NCBI RefSeq assembly: GCF_021028955.1 | Contig: NZ_JAIWPE010000094.1 | Span: forward strand, 248,001 to 312,000 | DNA length: 64,000 nt | Direction: 5' to 3' | Source: Salipaludibacillus sp. CUR1 | Lineage (GTDB): Bacteria > Bacillota > Bacilli > Bacillales > Salisediminibacteriaceae | Shown: in pieces, positions 48,994 through 59,052 of the stretch | How the letters are laid out: each line of letters opens with the position of its first letter | How positions within the stretch are numbered: position 1 is the first letter of the stretch | Notes under the pieces: generated by a model | Told to the model about the DNA's origin: nothing | The model's database searches: none | The model's input: the letters and a program-made list of their open reading frames with translations, nothing else | Program-made: the position numbers and the translations under genes

Positions 48994-50403
48994 TTAGGAT
49001 TGCCGTATATTCAGCCGGTATTTTCTCAGTCTGTACTGCAGGCTTTGCCGACTCAGGCCGAGCTCATCTGCAGCTTGTGTCACATTTCCGCTGTGGCGTT
49101 TCAGAATCTGTTCGATATACACTTTTTCGACTTCCTCCATATATTCCTGCAGCGGCTTAGTAGGAGGAGTGTTCGGAACGACAAGCGCTTCAGGTGCGTG
49201 GGATATGTCGTTATAGGAAGGAAACTTATTACGGACATGAACCGGCAGATGAGTGTAGTCAATCCTTTCGTCGTAATAGATTAAGTTCATGGCTCCTTCC
49301 ACCATATGTTCAAGTTCTCTTACGTTCCCCGGCCAGTCATATTCCTGGAAAAGCTGCTGGACACCTTTCGCTATCCCGGGTACGTTTAACTGAAACCGCT
49401 TGTTATATTTATTAACAAAGTGGTTTGCCAGCACCGGGATATCTTCTTTTCTCTGGCGAAGAGGAGGCACCAGTATAGAAACGACACTCAGCCGGTAATA
49501 AAGGTCTTCTCTTAACCGGTTCTTTTCTAAAGACACAGCCGGATCTTCATTTATTGTAGCGATAATCCGGACATCCACCGAGCGATTTTTCGTATCACCT
49601 ATTCTTCGTATGGATTTTTCCTGTATGGCCCGCAGCAGTTTAGCCTGAAGAGGCGCACTTAAGGAGTTAATCTCATCCAGCATCAGTGTCCCGCCATCTG
49701 CTTGCTCAAAGAGCCCCGGGTGATCTGCAGCTCCTGTAAAAGCCCCTTTAACTGACCCGAAAAGAATACCCTCTATTAATGAATCCGGCAATGCAGCGCA
49801 ATTTTGGCTGATAAACGGCTTAGAAGCTCTTTCACTTCCATTATGAATACTTTGGGCAAATAGCTCTTTTCCTGTTCCTGTTTCGCCCGAGATAAGTACG
49901 GAAGAAGTGGTTCTGGTAGCTCTTCGGGCGTTTTCTACCACTTCCCTGATAGCATTGGAATCCCCAATGATTTGATCAAATGTGAACCTTGCATCCTGCT
50001 TATCTCTGGCATTTTCTCTCGTAAGACGTTCGAGCCGGGTAATATCTTTAGCAACCTCTACTGCTCCAATTCTTTTTCCCTCGTAAATAAGTGGAAAGGT
50101 GTCATTAATTGTTGTGATTTCCTGTCCTTTAAAATTAAAATAGACCTGTTTTGCATTGTGGTGCTCCTCTCCGTGATTCAAAGCCTGGAGAAGCCTGCTT
50201 TCTTCTTCCTTATTAAAAAGAAAAATATCCATGATGTTTTTATGGAGGACATCTTCTTTCTCCATATCTTCAATTTCCGACATCTTTCTATTATATATAA
50301 TGGATTTTCCTTCATGATTGATAACATGGATCCCTACATCTATTGCATCAAGCAACTGGCGGTAGACAGAGGGGAGAGCAGGGGCAGATAACGTTTCAGC
50401 CAT
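48994..50403 (-). CDS. rocR: Sigma-54-dependent activator RocR-like
   Basis: The 469-residue protein has a PAS domain (residues about 15-125), a sigma-54 AAA+ domain with Walker A GETGTGKE, GAFTGA (contact with sigma-54) and DGGTLMLDEI, and a Fis-type helix-turn-helix at the end (NVTQAADELGLSRQSLQYRLRKY). RocR activates arginine/ornithine catabolism in Bacillus in answer to ornithine. The ATG at 50403 follows AAAGGAGTG. It is divergent from rocA, and tandem upstream sites plus a -24/-12 promoter lie between them. AAA+ and DNA-binding modules are complete. Confidence 0.92.
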   Translation of the reverse strand: MAETLSAPALPSVYRQLLDAIDVGIHVINHEGKSIIYNRKMSEIEDMEKEDVLHKNIMDIFLFNKEEESRLLQALNHGEEHHNAKQVYFNFKGQEITTINDTFPLIYEGKRIGAVEVAKDITRLERLTRENARDKQDARFTFDQIIGDSNAIREVVENARRATRTTSSVLISGETGTGKELFAQSIHNGSERASKPFISQNCAALPDSLIEGILFGSVKGAFTGAADHPGLFEQADGGTLMLDEINSLSAPLQAKLLRAIQEKSIRRIGDTKNRSVDVRIIATINEDPAVSLEKNRLREDLYYRLSVVSILVPPLRQRKEDIPVLANHFVNKYNKRFQLNVPGIAKGVQQLFQEYDWPGNVRELEHMVEGAMNLIYYDERIDYTHLPVHVRNKFPSYNDISHAPEALVVPNTPPTKPLQEYMEEVEKVYIEQILKRHSGNVTQAADELGLSRQSLQYRLRKYRLNIRQS

Positions 50404-50476
50404 AGTGGTACACTCCTTTCTTAATTTCATTGTACTCACTTTAGAAGACTGCCTGCAAATATTTTTTGCAATATAC

Positions 50477-50512
50477 CGCAAAATAATTTATCTGTGCAAA
50501 ATAATTTTTCAG
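50477..50512 (+). promoter_or_regulatory. Tandem 18-bp upstream activating sequences for RocR
   Basis: CGCAAAATAATTTATCTG (50477-50494) is followed directly by TGCAAAATAATTTTTCAG (50495-50512), 14 of 18 positions or more identical. They lie about 45-75 bp before the -24 element, suited to enhancer binding by RocR. Binding is inferred from position. Confidence 0.65.
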
Positions 50513-50552
50513 AAAGACTTTATGTAAAGGCTTACATAGAGCCTTTTTTAAG

Positions 50553-50569
50553 TTGGCATGATTATTGCA
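50553..50569 (+). promoter_or_regulatory. Sigma-54 (SigL) promoter of rocA
   Basis: TTGGCATGATTATTGCA has GG and GC 12 bp apart as required for -24/-12 promoters. It lies 55 bp before the rocA start. This matches control of roc genes by SigL and RocR in Bacillus. Confidence 0.88.
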
Positions 50570-50624
50570 ACATATTTAACTGTTAAATAAATAAATTATA
50601 AGATTTAAAGGAGTGGATCAACCC

Positions 50625-52175
50625 ATGGTAGTACCTTACAAACATGAACCATTTACAGACTTTACAGTGGAGGAGAACCGTAAAGAATATCAGAAGGCGT
50701 TAGATTACGTGAAGAGCCAGTTAGGCCAGGAGTACCCTCTCATTATTAATGGTGAAAAAGTGTTTACTGAGGATAAAACTGTCTCAGAAAACCCTGCGAA
50801 TAAAAAAGAAATTGTCGGGTACGTATCAAAGTGCAGTCAGGAACTGGCAGAGAAAGCAATGCAAGCTGCTGACGAAGCATTTAAATCTTGGAGCAAGTGG
50901 GATCCGGCTTCTCGCGCTGACCTTCTGTTCCGTGCTTCTGCCATGATTCGCCGCAGAAAACATGAATTTTCTGCATGGCTTACTTACGAAGCTGGGAAAC
51001 CATGGAAAGAAGCAGATGCTGATACAGCAGAAGCGATTGATTTCCTTGAATACTACGCAAGACAAATTCTTCGTCTTAAAGACGGGATTGAAATCAATTC
51101 AAGAGAAGGCGAGTTTAACCGGTTTAATTATATTCCGCTTGGTGTAGGGGTTACTATTTCTCCATGGAACTTTGCCTTTGCCATTATGGCTGGAACGACT
51201 GTTGGTCCAATGGTTGCAGGTAATACCATTCTTTTAAAGCCTGCAAAAACGACTCCTGTCATTGCATATAAATTTATGGAAGTTCTCTTGGAAGCCGGCC
51301 TTCCAAAAGGGGTAGTGAACTATATTCCTGGAAGCAGTGCAGAAATGGGCAACTATGTCGTTGATCATCCGAGAACGCGTTTTATTAATTTCACAGGCTC
51401 TAAAGCAGTCGGTCTTCATATTGCTGAGCGTGCGGCAAAAGTTCAGGATGGCCAAAAATGGATGAAACGTGTCATTTCTGAAATGGGCGGTAAAGATACC
51501 ATTATTGTAGATAATGATGCTGATCTCGATTTAGCTGTGGAGTCTATCGTTTATTCAGCTTTCGGTTTCTCCGGCCAAAAATGTTCCGCGTGTTCCCGTG
51601 CCGTCATCCATGAGGATGTTTACGATGAAGTACTTGAAAAAGTTGCTGCCCGCACGAAAGAATTAACAGTCGGTCCTACTTATAAAGATAACTCTAACTT
51701 TATGGGGCCTGTAAATGATCAGGCTGCCTTTGATAAAATACTTGATTATATTGAAGTCGGTAAGAAAGAAGGAAGGTTAATGGCAGGAGGAGAAGGCGAC
51801 AGCTCTGAAGGCTACTTCATCCAGCCGACGGTATTTGCTGATGTGGACCCTGAAGCCCGCATTATGCAGGAAGAAATTTTTGGACCAGTTGTTGCTTTCT
51901 CTAAAGCAAAAGACTTTGACGAGATGATTGATATTGCAAATAATACTGAATACGGACTGACAGGGGCTGTTATCTCCAACAACAGAGACCACCTTGAGCA
52001 GGCGCGCCAGGACTTTCATGTAGGAAACTTGTACTTTAACCGTGGATGTACAGCGGCTATTGTAGGCTATCATCCATTTGGCGGCTTTAATATGTCCGGT
52101 ACAGACTCTAAAGCTGGGGGACCTGACTACCTGCTGCATTTCCTGCAGCCGAAGACTGTATCTGAAACATTTTAA
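50625..52175 (+). CDS. rocA: L-glutamate gamma-semialdehyde (P5C) dehydrogenase
   Basis: The 516-residue aldehyde dehydrogenase has [37 protein letters not shown] (NAD pocket), [13 protein letters not shown] with catalytic Glu and [13 protein letters not shown] with catalytic Cys. It oxidises glutamate semialdehyde to glutamate with NAD+. The start is the ATG giving [14 protein letters not shown], which matches Bacillus RocA; AAAGGAG lies about 11 bases upstream. It heads the rocA-rocD operon from the SigL promoter. Confidence 0.95.
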   Translation: MVVPYKHEPFTDFTVEENRKEYQKALDYVKSQLGQEYPLIINGEKVFTEDKTVSENPANKKEIVGYVSKCSQELAEKAMQAADEAFKSWSKWDPASRADLLFRASAMIRRRKHEFSAWLTYEAGKPWKEADADTAEAIDFLEYYARQILRLKDGIEINSREGEFNRFNYIPLGVGVTISPWNFAFAIMAGTTVGPMVAGNTILLKPAKTTPVIAYKFMEVLLEAGLPKGVVNYIPGSSAEMGNYVVDHPRTRFINFTGSKAVGLHIAERAAKVQDGQKWMKRVISEMGGKDTIIVDNDADLDLAVESIVYSAFGFSGQKCSACSRAVIHEDVYDEVLEKVAARTKELTVGPTYKDNSNFMGPVNDQAAFDKILDYIEVGKKEGRLMAGGEGDSSEGYFIQPTVFADVDPEARIMQEEIFGPVVAFSKAKDFDEMIDIANNTEYGLTGAVISNNRDHLEQARQDFHVGNLYFNRGCTAAIVGYHPFGGFNMSGTDSKAGGPDYLLHFLQPKTVSETF

Positions 52176-52192
52176 GTGAAAGGGGACTTTAA

Positions 52193-53386
52193 ATGGCCAC
52201 AACTACTGAGATTATCGATGTAACAGAGAAATACGGAGCCAGAAACTACAATCCTCTCCCGATTGTCATTTCCAAAGCGGAAGGTGTATGGGTAGAAGAT
52301 CCTGAAGGTAACCGTTATATAGATATGCTTAGTGCCTATTCGGCAGTAAACCAGGGACACAGGCATCCTAAAATTATTGAAGCATTAAAAAATCAGGCGG
52401 ACAGAATTACGTTGACGTCCCGCGCGTTTCATAATGACCAGCTTGGTCCTTTCTATGAAACAGTTTCTAAATTGACTAAGAAAGAGATGGTCCTTCCAAT
52501 GAACACAGGTGCCGAAGCGGTAGAGACAGCAGTTAAAGCTGTCCGCCGCTGGGCTTACCGTGTTAAAGGAGTGGCAGCTGACCAGGCGGAAATTATCGTC
52601 TGTGAGGAAAACTTCCACGGAAGAACGATGACAGCCGTTTCTCTCTCGTCTAACGAAGCTTACAAAAAAGACTTTGGCCCGATGCTTCCTGGTATTAAAG
52701 TGATTCCGTACGGAGATACCCAGGCACTGAAAGAGGCGATTACCCCTAATACCGCAGCTTTCTTATTCGAGCCTATTCAGGGAGAAGCGGGGATAAATAT
52801 GCCTCCTGAAGGTTTCCTGAAAGAAGCATATGATATTTGTTCGGAAAATAACGTGCTTTATGTGGCTGATGAGATCCAGTGCGGGCTTGCCCGGACAGGG
52901 AAAATGTTTGCGTGCGACTGGGAGAATGTCGAACCGGATATGTACATTCTTGGTAAAGCCTTAGGCGGAGGCGTCATGCCAATATCAGTTGTGGCTGCAA
53001 ATAAAGACATTCTTGGAGTGTTTGAACCAGGATCCCATGGCTCCACTTTCGGAGGGAATCCATTATCATGCGCCGTCTCGATAGCTGCACTGGAAGTTAT
53101 TGAAGATGAGAATCTTGTAGAGAGATCTCTTAAAATGGGTCAGTATTTAAAGGACCATTTAAAAGAAATTAATAACCCTAAAATTAAAGAAGTAAGAGGG
53201 AAAGGTTTATTCATTGGAGTAGAGCTGACAGAACCGGCACGTTCCTATTGTGAAAAGTTAAAAGAGAAGGGACTTCTTTGTAAAGAAACGCATGAAAATG
53301 TCATCAGGTTTGCGCCCCCTCTCGTTATTTCTCAGGAAGACCTTGATTGGGCGATTGCAAAAATTAAAGAAGTATTGGCTCAATAA
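52193..53386 (+). CDS. rocD: Ornithine aminotransferase
   Basis: The 397-residue class III aminotransferase has [17 protein letters not shown], the [12 protein letters not shown] segment, [13 protein letters not shown] (cofactor Asp) and [15 protein letters not shown] with the PLP Lys. It moves the delta-amino group of ornithine to 2-oxoglutarate, giving glutamate semialdehyde for RocA. It is 17 bp after rocA, in the same operon. Start ATG follows AAGGGGAC. Length is that of Bacillus RocD. Confidence 0.94.
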   Translation: MATTTEIIDVTEKYGARNYNPLPIVISKAEGVWVEDPEGNRYIDMLSAYSAVNQGHRHPKIIEALKNQADRITLTSRAFHNDQLGPFYETVSKLTKKEMVLPMNTGAEAVETAVKAVRRWAYRVKGVAADQAEIIVCEENFHGRTMTAVSLSSNEAYKKDFGPMLPGIKVIPYGDTQALKEAITPNTAAFLFEPIQGEAGINMPPEGFLKEAYDICSENNVLYVADEIQCGLARTGKMFACDWENVEPDMYILGKALGGGVMPISVVAANKDILGVFEPGSHGSTFGGNPLSCAVSIAALEVIEDENLVERSLKMGQYLKDHLKEINNPKIKEVRGKGLFIGVELTEPARSYCEKLKEKGLLCKETHENVIRFAPPLVISQEDLDWAIAKIKEVLAQ

Positions 53387-53440
53387 CTAATTTCTCAACA
53401 GCACTGGAACCGCACCTGTTAAGAGGAGAAATCTCAAGAA

Positions 53441-53478
53441 AAGAGGGGACTTCGTTTAGGCGGGGCTTCCTCTTTTTT
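53441..53478 (+). terminator. Likely terminator after rocD
   Basis: AAGAGG pairs with CCTCTT around a G-rich loop with further partial pairing, followed by six T. The stem is modest, so some readthrough to the next genes is possible. Confidence 0.5.
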
Positions 53479-53569
53479 CACATAGTTGCACGGGACGGTT
53501 GGGATGAGCCTCTATAAATCATGAGTTTAATTTGGCTGAATCTGGAGAAAAGAAAGGGGTTGATTGGAG

Positions 53570-54475
53570 ATGATTACAAGAAATTTCTTCCTGTTTTTGT
53601 CCCAAAACAAATTTGTAAAAACGAAAGCAACGAAGTGGGGCCCTAAGCTTGGTGCAAAGTCAGTGATCGCAGGCGAAACAATTGATGAAGCAATGAAAAC
53701 CGTAAGCAAATTAAATGAACGCGGGCTGACTTGCACCGTTGACCATTTAGGCGAATTTGTTTATAACCGGGAAGAAGCAATTGAATCTGCTGAATACTGC
53801 GTCAGAACGCTGGAGGCGATTGCTGAAACAGGAGTGGATTGTAATTTATCTTTGAAGCTTACTCAACTCGGGCTTGATGTTGACCGTAATTTGTGCCGTG
53901 ACAACATGATGAGGATTCTTGAAACAGCTGAGAAACACGGAAATTTTGTCCGTATAGATATGGAGGACTATTCCCATTTAGATGCAACATTAGAGCTTTT
54001 ACATGAACTGCGCCGGCGGTTTGATAATGTTGGAACTGCCATTCAAGCTTACCTTTACCGGGCAGATAAAGACCTTCGTGAACTTAAAGGGACTAATATC
54101 CGGCTGATCAAAGGGGCTTACAAAGAATCACCTGAAGTGGCTTACCAGAAGCAGGCTGAGGTTGACCGTAATTATTTTAATATTATAAAAACTCATCTGT
54201 TAAATGGCAGCTATGCTGCTATTGCGACGCATGACCATCAAATAATAGACCAGGTCAAAGCATTTGCAAAAGAAAACGGCATAAGCAAAGACCAGTTTGA
54301 ATTTCAGATGCTTTACGGGTTCAGAAGTGAACTCCAGAATGAAATAGCAAAAGAAGGCTATAAAATGAGAGTTTACGTGCCTTTTGGCGAAGACTGGTAC
54401 GGATACTTTATGCGTCGTCTGGCGGAACGCCCTCAAAACGTGACCTTTGCAATTAAAGGGCTGCTGTCAAAATAA
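53570..54475 (+). CDS. putB: Proline dehydrogenase, monofunctional
   Basis: The 301-residue TIM-barrel flavoprotein has ARNDTVDHLGEF-like TCTVDHLGEFV, VDCNLSLKLTQLGLDVD, FVRIDMEDYSHLDAT, LIKGAYKES and YVPFGEDWYGYFMRRLAERPQN, the FAD/proline site of PutB/FadM. It oxidises proline to P5C, which RocA turns into glutamate. The start is MITRNFFLFLSQNK, matching the Bacillus family start; a TTG two codons earlier is disfavoured. It follows rocD after a weak terminator and precedes arginase by 30 bp. Confidence 0.93.
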   Translation: MITRNFFLFLSQNKFVKTKATKWGPKLGAKSVIAGETIDEAMKTVSKLNERGLTCTVDHLGEFVYNREEAIESAEYCVRTLEAIAETGVDCNLSLKLTQLGLDVDRNLCRDNMMRILETAEKHGNFVRIDMEDYSHLDATLELLHELRRRFDNVGTAIQAYLYRADKDLRELKGTNIRLIKGAYKESPEVAYQKQAEVDRNYFNIIKTHLLNGSYAAIATHDHQIIDQVKAFAKENGISKDQFEFQMLYGFRSELQNEIAKEGYKMRVYVPFGEDWYGYFMRRLAERPQNVTFAIKGLLSK

Positions 54476-54505
54476 AAGCATTATTTTTAAGAAGAGGTGG
54501 AAGGG

Positions 54506-55408
54506 TTGAATAGTAAAATTTCGATTATAGGCGTCCCTATGGATTTGGGGCAGAACCGCCGTGGTGTGGACATGGGTCCCAGTGTGATCCGTTATGCCGG
54601 GATAGAAGAACGCCTGAAAAATTTAGGATATGAAGTAAAAGACCGGGGAAACATTGATATCGGCCGCCCGCCTCAGCTTGACGTCAAGAATGAAGATAAC
54701 CTAAAAGATCTGGAAGTCGTTGTTGAGGCTAATCAAAGTTTAGAAGAGAAAGTGTCTGAAGTCATAGGCGAAGGGGATTTTCCGCTAATATTAGGGGGGG
54801 ATCACAGTATAGCTATCGGAACGTTGGCGGGGGTCGCAAATAAAGCAGATAACCTCGGAGTTATCTGGTATGATGCGCACGGGGATTTAAACACAGGTGA
54901 AACCTCTCCTTCAGGAAATATCCATGGTATGCCGCTTGCAGTCAGTTTAGGTATAGGCCATCCTTTACTTACTGAAATAGGCGGATACGCGCCGAAAATT
55001 AAACCTGAGAATGTGGTGATTATCGGGGCCCGTTCTCTCGATGAGGGAGAAAGAAAGCTTATTAAAGAAAAAGGCATTAAAGTGTACACGATGCATGAGA
55101 TTGATCGAATGGGCATGAGTAAAGTGATGGAAGAAGCGATTGAGCATGTCTCGAAGAACACCGATGCAGTACACCTCAGTCTGGACCTTGATGCGCTTGA
55201 CCCGCATGATGCTCCTGGGGTCGGCACACCAGTCATTGGCGGACCAAGTTACCGGGAAACCCACTTGGCAATGGAAATGCTTGCAGAGAAAAATATTATT
55301 ACTTCAGCTGAATTTGTAGAAGTTAATCCTATCCTGGATAATAAAAATCAGACGGCCGAGGCTGCGGTGGGACTCGTCGGTTCTCTCTTTGGCGAAAAAC
55401 TTCTTTAA
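54506..55408 (+). CDS. rocF: Arginase
   Basis: The 300-residue ureohydrolase has LILGGDHSIAIG, IWYDAHGDLNTGETSPSGNIHGMPLA and VHLSLDLDALDPHDAPGVGTPV, which supply the two-manganese site. It splits arginine into ornithine and urea, feeding RocD. The start is a TTG behind AGAGGTGG, giving MNSKISIIGVPMDLGQ as in RocF. It closes the arginine/proline catabolic cluster. No arginine permease or urease is seen in the window. Confidence 0.94.
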   Translation: MNSKISIIGVPMDLGQNRRGVDMGPSVIRYAGIEERLKNLGYEVKDRGNIDIGRPPQLDVKNEDNLKDLEVVVEANQSLEEKVSEVIGEGDFPLILGGDHSIAIGTLAGVANKADNLGVIWYDAHGDLNTGETSPSGNIHGMPLAVSLGIGHPLLTEIGGYAPKIKPENVVIIGARSLDEGERKLIKEKGIKVYTMHEIDRMGMSKVMEEAIEHVSKNTDAVHLSLDLDALDPHDAPGVGTPVIGGPSYRETHLAMEMLAEKNIITSAEFVEVNPILDNKNQTAEAAVGLVGSLFGEKLL

Positions 55409-55428
55409 CAGATTAATAGAATTATTTG

Positions 55429-55463
55429 ACCGGACGTTCCAGAGTTACTAACGTTCGGTTTTT
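55429..55463 (+). terminator. Terminator after rocF
   Basis: ACCGGACGTT pairs with AACGTTCGGT (one G-T pair), followed by T-rich sequence. Confidence 0.7.
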
Positions 55464-55566
55464 GTTTGGAAAGACGGCCGAGAGCCCTGTTATTCGGACG
55501 CTTTTCTAAAAATACGTTTAGTTCCGGGAATACGTGGGAACCCGATTTACACAGGAGGGTGATACG

Positions 55567-55806
55567 ATGTCAAAACCAGGACTGAATACTTTAAAACCAG
55601 GCCAGCATTATCTTGCAAAGGATCTGGACAGCTTCATATCATCTACCGATGCGGTGCTGCTGTCTTCCAATGATAATCAGCTGTTCACTGAGCCGGAACG
55701 GGAATATAAAGTGATGCATGAATTTACCGGTTTTTTTGAGCACTCAATGGAAGACGGCGAAAAATACTTCAGGGAAAAGAAAGCTTATGTTGTAGAAAAA
55801 GTTTAA
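55567..55806 (+). CDS. Small acidic hypothetical protein
   Basis: The 79-residue soluble protein starts MSKPGLNTLKPGQHYLAKDL after a strong AGGAGG. It has a mixed acidic composition with several Phe and Tyr, and no signal or membrane segment. I do not recognise a family. It stands alone between rocF and mgtE and ends just before a bidirectional terminator. The good ribosome site and intact frame support it as a real gene. Function unknown. Confidence 0.6.
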   Translation: MSKPGLNTLKPGQHYLAKDLDSFISSTDAVLLSSNDNQLFTEPEREYKVMHEFTGFFEHSMEDGEKYFREKKAYVVEKV

Positions 55807-55812
55807 GAATTG

Positions 55813-55863
55813 AGAAAAGCCATTCGTGGAAATTGCAGCTTCCATGAATGGCTTTTCTTTTTC
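55813..55863. terminator. Bidirectional terminator between the small gene and mgtE
   Basis: GAAAAGCCATTCGTGGAA pairs with TTCCATGAATGGCTTTTC (one mismatch), with T or A runs at both ends. Confidence 0.85.
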
Positions 55864-57205
55864 AAATAAGCAGGTGCATCATACTCGTCGCAATGCCGAA
55901 GTAGATTAACAATGAAAAAATGTCGTTTAAAGTTGTAATTAACGGACCTGAAGCAACAGCAGGGTCAAGCCCGAGGCGGTATAAAACGAGGGGGATAACG
56001 GTGCCGGCCATGGTCCCAATAATAAGCGTAGCAAGAAGGCTGACCCCTACTACGACGCCAAACATAATGGACTGCCAGACAGTCGCTACCAGGAACACGA
56101 GTATGCCGCACACAACCCCGATAATAATACCTACTTTAAATTCCCGCCATATGAGCTGAAGAATAGTTTTGCGGTCAGTCTCATTGGTTACAAGCCCGCG
56201 GACAACGACTGCAAGCGACTGTGTCCCGGTATTTCCGGTCATACCCGCAATCATCGGCATAAAGAATATGAGAGCCACCACTTGTTCAAGAGTATTCTCA
56301 AAGCTGTCTAATATGCCTCCTGAAATAAGGCCGATAAACAGGAGAAGAATGAGCCATGGGAGCCTTCGGTATGAAGCGACATAGGCTTTCGTCTGAAAGT
56401 CAATATCTTTCCCTGAAGCCGATAATTTTTCAATATCTTCCTGTGCTTCTTCAATAAACACATCGATAATGTCATCGACTGTTACAATTCCTTTTAGCAC
56501 ATTTTTATCATCAACGACGGGAACAGCAAGGAAGTCATACCTCTGAATGAGCTGGGCGACGTCCTCCTGGTCAGTCTCCGTAGTCACAGAGATTACCCTG
56601 TTAAACATAATGTCATATATTTTTTCGTTCATATCAGCCAGTAAAAGATCCCGGTACGAGACCACACCAACGAGTTTTTGATTCTCATCAATGACATACA
56701 GATAATAAATGTTCCTTGTGAATTCAGCAAAACTTTTAAATTTATCAACGGCTTCCCGGACGGTATAATAATCACGGATCCAGACAAATTCATTAGTCAT
56801 AATACCGCCTGCTGTTTCCGGCGGGTAACTCATCAGCTGCTGGACGGTTCTTGACTCATCTTTTTCCATAGCTGATAAGTATTCGTCCAGTTTTTCCTGG
56901 GATATTTCACCGAGTAGATCTGCCAGGTCGTCATTATCCATAATATCCATAATTTTAGATGACTTTTCAATCCCCAGCTTCTGAAGAACTTCCTGCTGCA
57001 TGTCGGCATCCAGTTCCATCATTAAATCCGCTATATCTTTGGAAGTAATAAAGGTAAGGAATTTAAAATGGTGCTTTTCCGGAAGCGCTTTATAAAGCTC
57101 TGCAAGATCGTACGGGTGCAACTCTTCGGTTATTTCCTGTAAAGCTCTTTTCTTATTGTCTTTTAAATACTTTATAGTTAAAACAGTCAGTTTGTCAGTA
57201 TCCAT
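55862..57205 (-). CDS. mgtE: Magnesium transporter MgtE
   Basis: The 447-residue protein has an N-terminal MgtE_N helical domain (about 1-125), tandem CBS domains (about 135-255) that sense cytosolic Mg2+, and five C-terminal membrane helices with PMIAGMTGNTGTQSLAVVVRGL and the end GPLITTLNDIFSLLIYFGIA. It is a gated Mg2+ channel. I saw no magnesium (M-box) leader in its short upstream region. It is monocistronic. Length matches the family. Confidence 0.95.
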   Translation of the reverse strand: MDTDKLTVLTIKYLKDNKKRALQEITEELHPYDLAELYKALPEKHHFKFLTFITSKDIADLMMELDADMQQEVLQKLGIEKSSKIMDIMDNDDLADLLGEISQEKLDEYLSAMEKDESRTVQQLMSYPPETAGGIMTNEFVWIRDYYTVREAVDKFKSFAEFTRNIYYLYVIDENQKLVGVVSYRDLLLADMNEKIYDIMFNRVISVTTETDQEDVAQLIQRYDFLAVPVVDDKNVLKGIVTVDDIIDVFIEEAQEDIEKLSASGKDIDFQTKAYVASYRRLPWLILLLFIGLISGGILDSFENTLEQVVALIFFMPMIAGMTGNTGTQSLAVVVRGLVTNETDRKTILQLIWREFKVGIIIGVVCGILVFLVATVWQSIMFGVVVGVSLLATLIIGTMAGTVIPLVLYRLGLDPAVASGPLITTLNDIFSLLIYFGIATSMMHLLI

Positions 57206-57301
57206 AGAGAAACACCCTTTCTTGAGCTTTCAACCATACCAGTTAACGGCGGGGAGTTAATATTTTTATAAATATATTCAACTAAATGGCAATTGGACAT
57301 C

Positions 57302-57345
57302 AAAAAAAGCCGCTGTTCTGAGTATATCACTCAAACAGCGGCTTT
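57302..57345 (-). terminator. Terminator of the ba3-type oxidase operon
   Basis: AAAGCCGCTGTT pairs with AACAGCGGCTTT around a 16-nt loop, with T on the minus strand. Confidence 0.88.
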
Positions 57346-57351
57346 ATCATT

Positions 57352-59052
57352 TTATCTTATTAAATTATTAAAAGCAGGAGACCCTGGCGGTGCATTGACA
57401 ATCATATCGTAAATTGGAATTGTGTATGCAAACAAAATTAATACGACAGCAATACCGATCCACAATTTCCAGTTTTCCAGGAGTGCCGGAGTATGCGGCG
57501 TGTCGTCCGGGTCTGGAGTCATTGGGAATTCAGTCTCACCCTTAGGAGCGAACCATGCTAAATAGATAAAGTTGTAAAACATGAGAATTCCAGCTGCTGT
57601 TAGAATGACGCCGCCGATAGCAACGGTGATATGGCTGGCAAATATCCCTTCAAACCACGACATAGCCTGTGGGTGGTCCTGATATGTTGTATAAGCTGTC
57701 CGTCTTGGAGCGCCAAATAGACCCAGAATATGCATCGCCCCCGACATGAGGAACATACCGATCGTCCAAAGCCAGGTAGTTACCATTCCGGACCGGTTCA
57801 TAGACTTTGTCAGACGGCGCCCTGTTATGACAGGGATCAGCCAGAAGGCCATTCCGAAGAAAGTCAGGATGACAGTTGTGCCCACCGTTAAATGGAAGTG
57901 GCCGACAACCCACAAAGTGTTATGCACGACAGCATTAAGCTGAAAACTGGCATTAATTAAACCGCCTGCGCCCGCAGGAATAAATACGAGCATTCCCATA
58001 AACGGGGCAAAAAACCTGACATCTCCCCACGGGAGTTTTTTAATCCAGCTGAACAATCCTTTTCCGCCCTGCTCCCGGCCGGTTTGTTCAAAAGTGGCAA
58101 AAATAGAGAAAGCAGTCAGTAAGGACGGCACCACTACCACAAACGTCAGGACCGTCTGAATATACTTCCAGAACTCTGTAATTCCGGCCTCCATCAGCTG
58201 ATGGTGAAAGCCGACAGGAATAGAGAACAATAGAAACAGAATAAATGCAAGACGAGCAAGAGATCCGCTGAAAAGCCTGCCGCCTATTACTTTAGGTATA
58301 ACCAGATACCAGACCATGTAAGCAGGCATAATCCAGAAATAAACGAGCGGATGGCCGAAATACCAGAAAAGCGTTCTGCTTAACAGGACGTTAATTTCAT
58401 CGGTCATGCCTAAAGCCCATGGCAGCATTTGTCCCAGTACTGTCGCTGCTACACCCAACCCTGCGACAACCCATAAAATGAGTGTGGCAGTGGCCATAAA
58501 GCCGAAAAGCGGCGTAGGTTCACCTGGATGCTCTTTTTTCCATTGGAAATAGTGTGCCATAATAGCTGCTCCAGCCACCCAGGTTCCAACAACAAAGAGA
58601 GCCAGACCGCTGTAAAAAATATAGTGAGCCTGTAAAGGAGCGTAAAAAGTATATAAAACAGAGGCTTCATTCGCAATGATCATGGAGGCGGCCATCAGTG
58701 TACCAATGGTCGTAATGATAAACCCAGCCCATCCCATTTTCCGCAGGCGGTCAGAAAAAGCCCCGTGTGTTCTGCTCATACCTGCAAAAAAGAAGCCGAA
58801 AATTAAATAAGTAGTAAAAACAAGTGCTAATAATACGCCATGAGCAGTGAGTATCTGATAGTAGCCAAGCCAAGCGGGGAGTTCGATTATGCCGCCGCGT
58901 GCAAGCCCCTGAAGCAGTCCGCCGAGAATACCGATAAGAAAAGCAAAAAATGCGACCACCACGTGGACAAACGATAATTTTGCATCTTTGGAAGCCACAT
59001 GGGCAGGTTCTTCTGTTAATGGCAGTTTATAAGCTAAATTAGATTGTAACAT
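57352..59052 (-). CDS. cbaA: Cytochrome c oxidase subunit I, ba3 (B-type) family
   Basis: The 566-residue protein has about 13 membrane helices and the heme and copper ligands: YYQILTAHGVLLALVF (low-spin heme), YFGHPLVYFWIMPAY (CuB His plus the Tyr), FHHQ (CuB His pair) and VVGHFHLTVGT (heme His pair). The HPLVYFW form and short subunit II point to a ba3-type terminal oxidase with high oxygen affinity. It follows subunit II with a 1-bp overlap. It reduces oxygen to water and pumps protons. Confidence 0.93.
   Translation of the reverse strand: MLQSNLAYKLPLTEEPAHVASKDAKLSFVHVVVAFFAFLIGILGGLLQGLARGGIIELPAWLGYYQILTAHGVLLALVFTTYLIFGFFFAGMSRTHGAFSDRLRKMGWAGFIITTIGTLMAASMIIANEASVLYTFYAPLQAHYIFYSGLALFVVGTWVAGAAIMAHYFQWKKEHPGEPTPLFGFMATATLILWVVAGLGVAATVLGQMLPWALGMTDEINVLLSRTLFWYFGHPLVYFWIMPAYMVWYLVIPKVIGGRLFSGSLARLAFILFLLFSIPVGFHHQLMEAGITEFWKYIQTVLTFVVVVPSLLTAFSIFATFEQTGREQGGKGLFSWIKKLPWGDVRFFAPFMGMLVFIPAGAGGLINASFQLNAVVHNTLWVVGHFHLTVGTTVILTFFGMAFWLIPVITGRRLTKSMNRSGMVTTWLWTIGMFLMSGAMHILGLFGAPRRTAYTTYQDHPQAMSWFEGIFASHITVAIGGVILTAAGILMFYNFIYLAWFAPKGETEFPMTPDPDDTPHTPALLENWKLWIGIAVVLILFAYTIPIYDMIVNAPPGSPAFNNLIR

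Noticed and set aside
57206-57301. Magnesium M-box riboswitch before mgtE
   Set aside because: The upstream space is only about 95 bases before the neighbouring terminator and has none of the M-box elements.
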